Shown: positions 16,577 through 25,300, counted from the first letter of the stretch. The stretch is DNA of 34,689 nucleotides from Candidatus Poseidonia sp. (GCA_016779705.1 JADHNB010000006.1:1-34689), one strand, 5' to 3'. The notes: a model not told the origin generated them from the sequence alone. Program-made: numbers and translations.

Positions 16577-16584
16577 CCTTCCTT
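16577..16584 (-). promoter_or_regulatory. Shine-Dalgarno setting the small zinc protein start
   Basis: AAGGAAGG on the minus strand lies six bases before the ATG at 16570 and inside the longer track ORF. It argues for the shorter start. Confidence 0.6.
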
Positions 16585-16626
16585 GTGAATTGGGGGGGCT
16601 TCCTAGTCTTTGAACTTGAGGGAGGT

Positions 16627-17115
16627 TCACCATTCTGTTGTTTCAAACTCAGAACCTGCCACCCACGCCAATAAATCCAAGGCCACCACGCACGATTCGG
16701 CAACTTCTGGGAGAGGGTCGTTGGTGTATCGTTTCAACGTCTCAACCACCGAACGATCCCCAATCGCCCCCATGGCCTCGGCTGCTTCGTGACGTACCAT
16801 CACATGTTCTGACACGTCTTCGAGGCGTTCAGTTAGCGTTGGAAGAGCAACGGGATTTTGCATTTGTCCCAACACATACGCGATTTCGTGGCGAAGAAGA
16901 GCACTGTTGCTGGAAAACCCTTCGCACAAGGCGAGGCAAGCGGCGTCGGTGCGCTGGTTTCGCAACGAAAACACGGCCCTCATGCGCTGAAACATGGGTT
17001 CGGCCTCGTTGCAGAGGACGGCGGTCCACTCCTCAATGGCCCCCGTTGGTTTTGGCGGCGCAGGGTCGACGGAGCCGTATTGGCTGACCTGGGGCTTTCG
17101 TTCACCACCGTCCAT
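16627..17115 (-). CDS. Half-length deoxyhypusine hydroxylase-like HEAT-repeat protein
   Basis: Eukaryotic deoxyhypusine hydroxylase (DOHH) is a HEAT-repeat diiron enzyme with four His-Glu motifs, two per half, that finishes hypusine on eIF5A. This 162-residue protein resembles only the second half. 'GSVDPAPP' occurs at 14-21, followed by 'MRAVFSLRN', 'SALLRHEIAYVLGQMQ' (His76-Glu77) and 'VMVRHEAAEAMGAIGD' (His109-Glu110). The two HE pairs are 33 residues apart, the spacing I recall within each half of human DOHH. The ATG at 17115 has a strong GAGGTGA Shine-Dalgarno that contains part of the mqnD stop; the track's 17154 start lies inside mqnD. No N-terminal half exists upstream. A homodimer could rebuild the four-motif site. 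Alternative: a generic HEAT/PBS-lyase protein. Confidence 0.8.
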   Translation of the reverse strand: MDGGERKPQVSQYGSVDPAPPKPTGAIEEWTAVLCNEAEPMFQRMRAVFSLRNQRTDAACLALCEGFSSNSALLRHEIAYVLGQMQNPVALPTLTERLEDVSEHVMVRHEAAEAMGAIGDRSVVETLKRYTNDPLPEVAESCVVALDLLAWVAGSEFETTEW

Positions 17116-17120
17116 TTGCT

Positions 17121-17127
17121 TCACCTC
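17121..17127 (-). promoter_or_regulatory. Shine-Dalgarno of the DOHH-like gene overlapping the mqnD stop
   Basis: GAGGTGA (17127-17121) lies five bases before the ATG at 17115. The mqnD TGA (17128-17126) overlaps its first bases, so translation of the DOHH-like protein is likely linked to termination on mqnD. Confidence 0.7.
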
Positions 17128-18007
17128 ATGGTGCCCCAATGAATTGGAGTTCACCTACATCAAAATCGGCTCGTATCATGCCGATACGTTGTCCTTCTCG
17201 AATGAATTTTCGAATCGAGTTCCGGCCCTCGTCCCTGTAATCGATGGTGCGGTCGTTGACATACATGCTAACGAAGCGTTGGTTGGTGTCGTCATCGATA
17301 CCACGGCCCCATGCTTTCGCAAACTCAAGGGCCTCATCAGGTGAATTCAAAGCGTATTCAATGCTCATTTTCGTGTATTTCGTGATGTCCTCCATCACCT
17401 CCACGCCGAGATCTCGACGAACGACGTTACCCCCGAGCGGCATGGGCCAATTGTCGGTGGTGGAATTCCACCATTTTCCGAGGTCGACCAAGACGTCCAA
17501 ATCATGCTCGACGTAGGTCAACTGTCCTTCGTGGATGATCAAGCCGCTGATGTAGGTGTCATCGAGGATTCGCGGAATGATCTCGTCGAAGGGAACCACC
17601 TCGACGTTCACCTCGCCCCAAGCAAGCCGTAAACCAAGGTAAGCGCTGGTTTTGAGCCCGGGCACGGCGATGATTCCGGCCCGAGCCTCCTGCTCGGAAA
17701 CGCCTTGCTTACACACCACCATGGGACCGTAGCCCTCTCCCATCGACGCACCGCAATTCATCAAGGCGTAATGGTCAGCGATGTCAGGGTAAGCGTGGAT
17801 GGAAACCGCCGACACCTCGAGGTCTTGATTCATGGCTCGGTGATTGAGCGTCTCAATGTCCTGAAGCTCGTGGACGAAGGTGTATCCTGGTGTGGGAAAT
17901 TTACCGGTGGTCATGGCGTGAAACATGAACGCATCATCGGGATCGGGGCTGTGGCCAATGCGCACAATTCTGTTACCGTCTTCATCCAAGGGGAGTTCGA
18001 CCACCAT
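17126..18007 (-). CDS. mqnD: 1,4-dihydroxy-6-naphthoate synthase (MqnD)
   Basis: MqnD converts cyclic dehypoxanthine futalosine to 1,4-dihydroxy-6-naphthoate in the futalosine route to menaquinone. The 293-residue product has a periplasmic-binding-protein-like fold signature: 'IGHSPDPDDAFMFHAMTTG' near the N-terminus, 'LEVSAVSIHAYPDIAD', 'VPGLKTSAYLGLRLAWG' and 'GLIIHEGQLTY', all typical for the family. The track start at 18223 lies inside mqnA; ATG 18007 gives normal length, with ATG 18049 as an alternative. It follows mqnA by 59 bases and is coupled to the DOHH-like gene. Confidence 0.93.
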   Translation of the reverse strand: MVVELPLDEDGNRIVRIGHSPDPDDAFMFHAMTTGKFPTPGYTFVHELQDIETLNHRAMNQDLEVSAVSIHAYPDIADHYALMNCGASMGEGYGPMVVCKQGVSEQEARAGIIAVPGLKTSAYLGLRLAWGEVNVEVVPFDEIIPRILDDTYISGLIIHEGQLTYVEHDLDVLVDLGKWWNSTTDNWPMPLGGNVVRRDLGVEVMEDITKYTKMSIEYALNSPDEALEFAKAWGRGIDDDTNQRFVSMYVNDRTIDYRDEGRNSIRKFIREGQRIGMIRADFDVGELQFIGAP

Positions 18008-18066
18008 GACCGTTCCAACGGCGCACCCTTCAAGAACCAACCGTTGCATTTTCAAAACAACGAAGG

Positions 18067-18867
18067 TCAATCCCAAGCAAATTCTGCGGGTTCCGCCATG
18101 TTGCAAGCCTGTTGCAAAAAGCGAAACAGTCCCTGTAGATGATGCGAATTCAGGCGATTGAAGACCTCGCCGTAATATTGGTCGAGGCGTTGATGGGTTA
18201 AATCGGATTTGGTCGACGACCATTCAATCACGGAACGGCGCCGTTGAGCGTCCGTCTCAAAAGCCACAAGGTTGTCCAGCAACGCTCCGTGAGCTTCTTT
18301 CAAGGCCTCCACGGGGGTATCCCTGCGTGCGACAAAAACACCGAAAATCATCGGTAGGTTTTCGAGTTCCATCCACGCCTTGCCCAAATCAAGTTGCACC
18401 ATTTCCGGCACTTCCCGTGCTGCTTGAAGGGCACGGTCACCGATCAACAGCGCACCATCGGCCAAAGCCATCATGGAGTCGTAGTCGGGACCGGTGCTGA
18501 CGTAGTTGACCTTTAATCCACGCTGAGTGATCAAGTGTTTCAACAACGCCACGGAGGTGGCTGAATCGGTGGGAAGAGCAATCGTTTGCATGGATTCCAA
18601 AGGAACGGCGCCAAACAGGAGAACACTTCCAACTTCGCCTTGGCTGCCAATGCCAATATCGGGAAGCAAGACAAGTTCGTCGGCGTGTTTGGCGTAATCC
18701 GCAGCAGGAATGGGCGCCAAGATGCAATCCCGACGCAAGACATGGCCGGTCAACCACGAGGGAGGTGCGGAGAGCACGTTCCAGGTATCGGGGAGGCCGT
18801 AGAAAAGCGGGTCGCAATTGATGAAGGCCACCCGACCGATGGTTCGCATCCATGTCGTGGTGGTCAT
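18067..18867 (-). CDS. mqnA: Chorismate dehydratase (MqnA)
   Basis: MqnA dehydrates chorismate to 3-enolpyruvylbenzoate, the first committed step of the futalosine menaquinone pathway. The 266-residue protein shows 'IGRVAFINCDPLFYGL' at the N-terminus, 'APIPAADYAKH' and 'LPTDSATSVALLKHLI', all family patterns; it shares the fold of MqnD. Two ATGs are close together (18873 and 18867). The GAGGA element that overlaps the mqnE stop is one base from the first but seven from the second, so 18867 is preferred. The mqnE stop is 10 bases upstream of the start. Confidence 0.92.
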   Translation of the reverse strand: MTTTTWMRTIGRVAFINCDPLFYGLPDTWNVLSAPPSWLTGHVLRRDCILAPIPAADYAKHADELVLLPDIGIGSQGEVGSVLLFGAVPLESMQTIALPTDSATSVALLKHLITQRGLKVNYVSTGPDYDSMMALADGALLIGDRALQAAREVPEMVQLDLGKAWMELENLPMIFGVFVARRDTPVEALKEAHGALLDNLVAFETDAQRRRSVIEWSSTKSDLTHQRLDQYYGEVFNRLNSHHLQGLFRFLQQACNMAEPAEFAWD

Positions 18868-18876
18868 GCGCATTCC

Positions 18877-20106
18877 TCACTGCGCCATGGGCAACGCCCG
18901 TCGTGACACGGGGGCGGGGGGGACGTAATTCTCGAAGCGTGAGTAGGTCGTGTTCCGCTGAACCGGGACACAGTTCGCATCTTGAATCAAACGAGCGAGC
19001 TTGGAACGGTTGTGATCGAGCGGGGCGGTTGAACCAGCAAGGTGCATGATGGACTCCTTTTGAACGGTCCCGTCAATATCGTCAGCACCGTACTGGAGAG
19101 CGAGTTCAGCAAGGTGATCGCCGATGTTCATGCGATACGCCTTGATGTGAGGCAGGTTGTTCAACATCAACCGAGAGACAGCAATGGTTCGCAAGATTTC
19201 GGAACCGGTGGACAGCTGTGCTTCGGGCAATCGTGTGTGGTCCGGCAAGAAGGGATAAGGGACAAAGCATTGGAAACCGTTGGTCTCGTCTTGCAATTCG
19301 CGAAGGGAAATCATGTGTTGAAGTCGTTGCTCGAGACGTTCAACCGTCCCGAATAGCATCGTGCAGTTTGAAGGGAGCCCAATCTCGTGCGCTTCGCGAT
19401 GAATCCGAAGGTACTCCGCTGAACTTTCCTTACCGTTGCAAATGATGGCGCGAATGTCATCATCAAGGATTTCCGCCCCCCCGCCGGGTAGGGAGGTCAA
19501 GCCGGCGTCTTTGAGGCGTTGCAACACCGATTTGGTAGAGAGGTTGGAGCGTTGAGCCAAATGCTTGATCTCGACCGCTGTGAGGGCCTTGATGGAAATG
19601 GAGGGATACCGTTGCCGTGTTTCTCGGAACATGGCTTCGTAGTGGGTCACGTCCCACTCCGGGTGCAAGCCTCCTACCGAATGAACTTCATCCACGGCAT
19701 GAGCGTAGCGACCAACGTCCTCTACGTACGCTTCAACGCTCAAGGCGTAGGCATCGCTTGCCTTTGGCCCTCGGCGGAAGGCGCAAAATCTGCACGCAAG
19801 CACACAGACGTTCGTTTGATTGATGTGTACGTTGGAATTGAAGAAGGCTTGACGGTCAAACCGGGCTTCACGGACTTCGTTCGCCAATGCACCCAATTCG
19901 GGTAGGTTTGGGTGTTCAAACAGAACCATGCCGTCTTCAAGCGTGAGCGGCTCGTTGCGAGCCAACTTCCTAACAATTGCCTGGAGGGGCACGGACCATC
20001 GCTCAACGTCGGCCAGCCGTTGGTGAAGTCGAACAGGCCAATCGGCGTGTTCTCCTGCCCCGTTTTGGGCGTTGACGCCGGCAACCATGGGCAACGGATT
20101 CAACAC
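18877..20106 (-). CDS. mqnE: Aminofutalosine synthase (MqnE), radical SAM
   Basis: MqnE joins 3-enolpyruvylbenzoate to S-adenosylmethionine to make aminofutalosine. The 409-residue radical SAM enzyme binds its 4Fe-4S cluster through 'CVLACRFCAF' (Cys101, Cys105, Cys108), preceded by 'NVHINQTNV'. Then come 'EVHSVGGLHPEWD', 'LPGGGAEI', 'RELQDETNGFQCF' and 'GADDIDGTVQKESIMH'. The full-length 'VGGLHP' and 'ADDIDGTV' context fits MqnE better than the related cyclase MqnC, which is not in this window. The track start is GTG 20106 without a good Shine-Dalgarno; ATG 20088 is possible. It leads the mqnE-mqnA-mqnD-DOHH-like run. Confidence 0.92.
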   Translation of the reverse strand: MLNPLPMVAGVNAQNGAGEHADWPVRLHQRLADVERWSVPLQAIVRKLARNEPLTLEDGMVLFEHPNLPELGALANEVREARFDRQAFFNSNVHINQTNVCVLACRFCAFRRGPKASDAYALSVEAYVEDVGRYAHAVDEVHSVGGLHPEWDVTHYEAMFRETRQRYPSISIKALTAVEIKHLAQRSNLSTKSVLQRLKDAGLTSLPGGGAEILDDDIRAIICNGKESSAEYLRIHREAHEIGLPSNCTMLFGTVERLEQRLQHMISLRELQDETNGFQCFVPYPFLPDHTRLPEAQLSTGSEILRTIAVSRLMLNNLPHIKAYRMNIGDHLAELALQYGADDIDGTVQKESIMHLAGSTAPLDHNRSKLARLIQDANCVPVQRNTTYSRFENYVPPAPVSRRALPMAQ

Positions 20107-20133
20107 GCCTTGATGAAGATGTGCTTTCCTTCG

Positions 20134-23022
20134 TCATCGCGTTTTCACGGCGAGGAATTTTGACTTGACGATCAATTTTCTGAATTCCTCAATGATGAAG
20201 ACGCCCGAGGCGACCAAGACGATGATGCCCCAGTCGTTGGACGAAAGCGAAGTGGTGCTCAACAGGTTCCCGACTTGAATGCCGACCAAAGGAATCGAGG
20301 CGTCCGCCAGCTGAACGAAGAACAAGAGGAGGCCGCCCGAGATGAGAAGCGCCAAATTGATGGCTCGATTGGAAAACAAGCCCAATTCAAAGACGCTTTG
20401 TTCATTCGAACGGCAATTGAGCACATTGAACAGTTGGAAGACGATAAACACGGAGAAGGTCATGGTCTGTGCGTGCTCAAAGTGGCGATCGGCGTAGACT
20501 TGCCAGTCGTCAATCGCCCCGAGGTCACCGGCTTCGCATTGAGCCACGTCAAAGGCCGTGGTGCTCGTTTCGGTGGGCAGCATCTCGCATTGAGCAAGGC
20601 CCCCCCCTGCCAGGTAGAAAATCGCCAAAGTGCCGGTCACCATCACGATGCCCAAATAGAAAATCAGCGAGATGTCCTTGCCGTTGGGCAGGCTTTCGTC
20701 GACCGGCCGAGGAGGTTGTTCCATCACGTTACCGTGTTTCTTTTCCACACCCAAAGCCACAGCAGGTGGCCCGTCCATGAGGATGTTGATGACCAAGATT
20801 TGAGTCGCTGTGAGCGGAATGGATTCGGGCCCGAACAGGATGGTCGCAAGAACCAAAAGCAACACGGCGGCGACATTGGTGGAAACTTGATAGCGGACGA
20901 AATTTCGAATATTTTGGTAGATTTTCCGCCCCTCTTCGATGGCGTGAACGATGTTGGCAAAGTTGTCGTCCTGAAGCACCATGTCGGCTGCATCTTTGGC
21001 AACGTCCGTCCCCGCGATGCCCATGGCAACACCGATGTTCGCCCCCGAAAGTGCGGGAGCGTCGTTGACGCCATCGCCGGTCATGGCGACGATCTCACCT
21101 TGGGCTTGAAGTGAAGACACAATGCGCATTTTTTGATCGGGGGTCACGCGCGAGTAGATGGCGATGTTGCCAGCCATCTGCTCAAGTTCTTCGTCGGACA
21201 ATTCACTCAAATCCTTGCCGTCAATTGAATTGAGGCCACCGGCTTCAATGTTGAGTTCTCGACCGATCGCTGCAGCGGTCATTCGCTGGTCGCCGGTGAT
21301 CATTTTGACCTTGATACCTGCACGCTGGCAGGTCGCAATGGCGTCTTTAACCTCAGGGCGTGGTGGGTCCATAATGCCGATTAATCCAAGGAACGCAAGG
21401 TTAGATTCCACCGTTTTCATGTCCTCAAGGCTTTCGTCCTTGCCAAACGGTCGGGCAAAGAGGGCAATGACCCGCATGGCCTTTGAACCCATTTCGTCGT
21501 TCATGCGAACAATGGCCGCACGGTCATCATCGGTGAGTGGAACGACCTGGTTGTCAACGATTTTTGATGTCATCAACGGTTTGTACCCTTGAATGCTTCC
21601 TTTTGAAAAGACCCATCGATTCCCTTGGTATTCGTGAATCACGCTCATGCGTTTGCGATTTGAATCAAAGAAAAATTCGTTGAGGCGGGGGTGGCGATGG
21701 GAGAATTTTTTCACATCGCCGTTGATTTTCCAGCCGGCCACCGCGCAGGCAGAATCCGTTGGGTCGCCGATGGCTTGCCACAGACCGTCAACTTTGGTGA
21801 TGGTGGAATTGTGACACAGGGCTAAACAAGCGCTGAGGAGACGGAAACCCATGTCGGATTGATGAGCTTGCAGATCATCATCGGAGAGTTCAACCCCGTT
21901 GCGAACCAAGTGGCCGTTGGGCGTAAAACCCTCGCCAGAGACTCCGAAATCTTCGTCGAGGGTGAAAATTTGGCGCACCGTCATTTGATTCTTGGTGAGC
22001 GTGCCCGTTTTATCAGAACAGATAACCGTGGTTGAACCAAGCGTTTCAACCGCCTTCATGCGACGAATGATGGCCTTGTGGCGCGCCATGTTTCGCATCC
22101 CGAGGGAGAGCGTGATGACCAAGATGATGGGCAATCCTTCGGGTACGATGGCGACAAAGATGGCGATAGCGACAATGAACTGCTGGACTGCTACTTCTTT
22201 CAAGTCCACGCCGGGTTTCCCGTAGGAGACGACGAGGTTCAATGAAACGAGCAACACCGCAACGATGAGCGCAATGAAACCAAGGAACCGACCAAGACTT
22301 TCCAATTTCAATTCCAGCGGCGTTTTGGGCGTGGTGCTTTCGGCGAGATTTTTGGCAATTTTGCCCAATTCCGTTTCCATGCCGGTGGCCACCACCAACC
22401 CCAGGCCTCGCCCCGAAGAAACCGTGGTTCCCATGTAGGCCATGTTGGTGCGATCGGCGAGAACTGCGTCACGGTCACGTGCCTCCACCGATTTTCGGAC
22501 GGTCAGCGATTCTCCCGTTAACGCCGATTCGTCGATTTTGCATTGTTGGGAACGCAACATGCGAACGTCAGCTGGCACTTTGAGTCCCTGTTCCAACGCC
22601 ACGATGTCCCCCGGAACCAATTCTGACGTCGGGATTTCGCTTTCAAAGGTTCCACGAATCACCACGCAAGTTGAAATTGACATTTGTTTCAGCGAATCCA
22701 TCGCTTGTTCGGCCTGTCCTTCCTGCCAAAAACCAAAGAAGGCGTTTGCGGTTAAGACGATGAAGATGAAAATCGCATCGCCCGGTTGGTCCGGATGAAT
22801 GGCCAAGGCCACCAAAGCGGCTCCAATGAGCAGATAATTCAACGGGTCGTTGTATTGGGAGAGAAAGCGAAGGATGGCCGGTGTTTTCTCTGGCTCAGCG
22901 AGTTTGTTAAGACCGTATTTTGCGGTCCTCGACATCACTTCCTCCATCGAGATGCCCTGCTCAGAGCTGTCCTGTTCAACCAAACAATCCTCGGCGGACA
23001 TGGCGTGCCAAAATCTCTCCAT
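20134..23022 (-). CDS. P2A-type cation-transporting ATPase (PMR1/SPCA-like)
   Basis: A 962-residue P-type ATPase with the full domain order. It has an N-terminal cation-ATPase domain, actuator motif 'LTGES' (168-172), M4 'VAIVPEGLP' (about 290-298), and phosphorylation site 'CSDKTGTLTKN' (Asp337). Hinge 'MTGDGVNDAPAL' and a C-terminal helical domain of several spans follow. The M6 region 'NILMDGPPAVALGVE' closely resembles Golgi-type PMR1/SPCA Ca2+/Mn2+ pumps and the SERCA group, so calcium or manganese export is the best prediction. An insertion with three Cys ('CEMLPTETSTTAFDVAQCEA') lies between late helices on the outer side. ATG 23022 has GGGTGA upstream and a TATA box at 23082-23090. 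Confidence 0.93.
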   Translation of the reverse strand: MERFWHAMSAEDCLVEQDSSEQGISMEEVMSRTAKYGLNKLAEPEKTPAILRFLSQYNDPLNYLLIGAALVALAIHPDQPGDAIFIFIVLTANAFFGFWQEGQAEQAMDSLKQMSISTCVVIRGTFESEIPTSELVPGDIVALEQGLKVPADVRMLRSQQCKIDESALTGESLTVRKSVEARDRDAVLADRTNMAYMGTTVSSGRGLGLVVATGMETELGKIAKNLAESTTPKTPLELKLESLGRFLGFIALIVAVLLVSLNLVVSYGKPGVDLKEVAVQQFIVAIAIFVAIVPEGLPIILVITLSLGMRNMARHKAIIRRMKAVETLGSTTVICSDKTGTLTKNQMTVRQIFTLDEDFGVSGEGFTPNGHLVRNGVELSDDDLQAHQSDMGFRLLSACLALCHNSTITKVDGLWQAIGDPTDSACAVAGWKINGDVKKFSHRHPRLNEFFFDSNRKRMSVIHEYQGNRWVFSKGSIQGYKPLMTSKIVDNQVVPLTDDDRAAIVRMNDEMGSKAMRVIALFARPFGKDESLEDMKTVESNLAFLGLIGIMDPPRPEVKDAIATCQRAGIKVKMITGDQRMTAAAIGRELNIEAGGLNSIDGKDLSELSDEELEQMAGNIAIYSRVTPDQKMRIVSSLQAQGEIVAMTGDGVNDAPALSGANIGVAMGIAGTDVAKDAADMVLQDDNFANIVHAIEEGRKIYQNIRNFVRYQVSTNVAAVLLLVLATILFGPESIPLTATQILVINILMDGPPAVALGVEKKHGNVMEQPPRPVDESLPNGKDISLIFYLGIVMVTGTLAIFYLAGGGLAQCEMLPTETSTTAFDVAQCEAGDLGAIDDWQVYADRHFEHAQTMTFSVFIVFQLFNVLNCRSNEQSVFELGLFSNRAINLALLISGGLLLFFVQLADASIPLVGIQVGNLLSTTSLSSNDWGIIVLVASGVFIIEEFRKLIVKSKFLAVKTR

Positions 23023-23081
23023 GATGTTTCACCCTTGGCCTGAAACACGTCCAAACCGTTCCGCTGGTCGTATCGGTTCCC

Positions 23082-23090
23082 TATTATATT
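23082..23090 (-). promoter_or_regulatory. TATA box for the P-type ATPase
   Basis: On the minus strand AATATAATA lies about 60 bases upstream of ATG 23022. A start about 26 bases downstream would give a leader of roughly 35-40 bases that contains the GGGTGA Shine-Dalgarno. Confidence 0.55.
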
Positions 23091-23117
23091 GCGCGGTGGG
23101 GTCCCATCCAAAGACTC

Positions 23118-23123
23118 TATATT
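23118..23123 (+). promoter_or_regulatory. TATA box candidate for the OPT transporter
   Basis: TATATT sits 59 bases before ATG 23177. A second candidate, CTATACC at 23147-23153, is centred about 27 bases upstream and would give a leaderless transcript. The sequence does not decide between them. Confidence 0.45.
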
Positions 23124-23176
23124 TGTTCAAGCGGAAAAGGCGCAGTCTATACCTACTCGGACGGAGTGCCACGGCC

Positions 23177-25222
23177 ATGAGCGCCACGGGTGAACCGTAC
23201 ATCCCTGCCCACGAGTCTCCGCTCGAATTGACCACGAGGGTGATTCTGGTCGGCATCGTGTTGGGCGTCCTGATGACGGCCGCCAATGCCTACCTCGGTT
23301 TGTATGCGGGCATGACCGTTTCAGCAAGCATCCCAGCAGCCGTGATGTCCATGATCATTCTACGGACGATGTTCAAAGACGTGTCCATTCTTGAAAACAA
23401 CGCTGTTCAGACCATGGCCTCGGCCGGTGAATCGTTGGCCGCGGGCGTGATTTTTACCGTTCCTGCCTTGTTGGTCATGAACATCTGGGTGAGCATTCAG
23501 TGGATGGAGACCCTCATCATCGCCACCCTGGGTGGTTTGCTCGGGACCATGTTCACCATTGCCTTGCGCCGGTTGTTCATCGTTGAGGAGGCACTCCCCT
23601 ATCCCGAGGGGGTGGCCTGCCGCGAAGTCCTTGTGGCCGGTGAAGAGGGCGGGGAAGGAGCGCTGGCCATCCTCTACGCGCTGGCCATTGGTGGTATCTA
23701 CGGCTTGATGGTCAAAGGGTTTGAAGTCACGCACCACACCGTGGAAGGCGCCGCCTCGTTCATCTCGACTCGCCTTTATGCGGGCATGGACCTCTCCATT
23801 GCCTTGCTGTCGGTGGGCTACATTGTGGGCATTCGAATCGCTTCGTTCATTTTCTTCGGTGGCGTGTTGGGTTTCGGTTTACTCGTTCCCATGTACGGCC
23901 TCGTCTACGGTTGGCCAGCAACGGACTCGTTGGTTGATGGTTTCTACAGCATTTGGTCAACCCAAGTTCGCTACGTCGGCGTCGGGGCGATGGTGGTTGG
24001 CGGGATCTACACCCTTTGGTCAATGCGAAAAACCATCATTACGGGACTCTCGAAGGCCTTTGTCAAAACCGAGGGGGCTGACATGGAACTCCCCCGAACC
24101 GAACAAGACATTCCGATGAACCATGTATTCATGGTGTGCAGTGTTCTCGTGGTGCTCACCTTCTTCTTTTACTGGTGGGCCACTGAATCGCTGGTTCTGG
24201 CCCTCGCCGGCGCGTTGTTCCTGGCCTTCGTTGCGTTTTTCTTCGCAGCGGTTGCGGGCTACATCGCCGGTGTGGTCGGTTCGTCCAATTCCCCCGTATC
24301 CGGGATGACCATCGCCACCCTCCTGTTCACGGTCGGTTTGGTGTACATCGTCGGCGATGTCATGCTCGGCATGGCTCGCCAAGATCTGATGTATGCGACC
24401 CTGCTCATCGCCGCCATCGTCGCCTCCAGCGCCGCCATCGCCGGGGACGTGATGCAGGACCTCAAAACCGGTCATATGTTGGGAGCCACGCCTAAGCGAC
24501 AACAAGTGGCCGAAATCATTGGAGTGCTCACCGGTGCCGTGGTCATTGGACCCGTGCTCTCACTGCTTCACGATGCGTTTCGAATCTCCCAAACCGCTTG
24601 TCAGATGAACCCGCTGCCCGGCGACCCGACCTGCTCAAAGGCGCTGTTTGCCCCCCAAGCCGAGCTGATCGGTGCCATTGTCCAAGGTGCCTTTGGTGGT
24701 GACCTCAACATTCAGATGGTCGCCTTGGGTGCCGCCATTGCGATTGCGCTCATCCGATTGCAAATGCCGGTGATGAGCGTGGCCATCGGCATCTACCTTC
24801 CGTTGGGCTTGTCGGTGCCCATCATGACCGGGGGCATCATCTCTCACGTGCTGCTGCGGAGCGCCCACCTTCGAATCGACGGTGTTTTGCGAGACGAACC
24901 GTCGCCTCGAGCCCAGGCAGCAGCAAAAGAGGTGGAAAGCCGGGGCGTGCTCATTGGAGCGGGTTTCATCGCTGGAGAATCCATCATGGGCGTGTTGATT
25001 GCCATCCTCATCGTGGCGAAAATTGACCTGCCCGAACTCTTTGGAATTGGGACGCTGAATAACGTCCTTTCCTTGGCCTTCTTCGCTTGGTTCATGGGCG
25101 TCTTCATTTGGCTGGCGTCCCGAGCCCTTCCCAAAGGTGGCTCGCTCGCCGGGGATGCGGTGATGGTGACCGCCGATGCGGTTCGAAACATGATCGATGC
25201 CTTGCAACCGAAAAAGCCGTGA
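23177..25222 (+). CDS. OPT-family oligopeptide transporter
   Basis: A 681-residue integral membrane protein of the OPT (oligopeptide/metal-chelate) transporter family, with roughly 14-16 hydrophobic spans. Family signatures are 'NAYLGLYAGMTVSASIPAAV' near the N-terminus, 'LPYPEGVACREVLVAGEEGG' and 'VGSSNSPVSGMTIATLL' in the middle. 'AGDVMQDLKTGHMLGATPKRQQ' and 'MPVMSVAIGIYLPLGLSVPIM' come later. It probably imports small peptides driven by ion gradients, consistent with a peptide-degrading heterotroph. The track ORF begins at 22850, inside the divergent ATPase gene; ATG 23177 is the first Met before the conserved region. A 78-base gap with no visible signal separates it from the transketolase genes. 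Confidence 0.94.
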   Translation: MSATGEPYIPAHESPLELTTRVILVGIVLGVLMTAANAYLGLYAGMTVSASIPAAVMSMIILRTMFKDVSILENNAVQTMASAGESLAAGVIFTVPALLVMNIWVSIQWMETLIIATLGGLLGTMFTIALRRLFIVEEALPYPEGVACREVLVAGEEGGEGALAILYALAIGGIYGLMVKGFEVTHHTVEGAASFISTRLYAGMDLSIALLSVGYIVGIRIASFIFFGGVLGFGLLVPMYGLVYGWPATDSLVDGFYSIWSTQVRYVGVGAMVVGGIYTLWSMRKTIITGLSKAFVKTEGADMELPRTEQDIPMNHVFMVCSVLVVLTFFFYWWATESLVLALAGALFLAFVAFFFAAVAGYIAGVVGSSNSPVSGMTIATLLFTVGLVYIVGDVMLGMARQDLMYATLLIAAIVASSAAIAGDVMQDLKTGHMLGATPKRQQVAEIIGVLTGAVVIGPVLSLLHDAFRISQTACQMNPLPGDPTCSKALFAPQAELIGAIVQGAFGGDLNIQMVALGAAIAIALIRLQMPVMSVAIGIYLPLGLSVPIMTGGIISHVLLRSAHLRIDGVLRDEPSPRAQAAAKEVESRGVLIGAGFIAGESIMGVLIAILIVAKIDLPELFGIGTLNNVLSLAFFAWFMGVFIWLASRALPKGGSLAGDAVMVTADAVRNMIDALQPKKP

Positions 25223-25300
25223 CGTCGCCCCGATAGCACAACCAGCAGCGTCACAACCATCAAAGGCCATCCATGCAGGCCTTCGTCCGCGGGTGCTGCC

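Noticed and set aside
17116-18007. Missing N-terminal half of DOHH hidden by a frameshift
   Set aside because: The DNA directly upstream is fully occupied by mqnD in an intact frame, and no other HE-motif HEAT segment is seen in the window.
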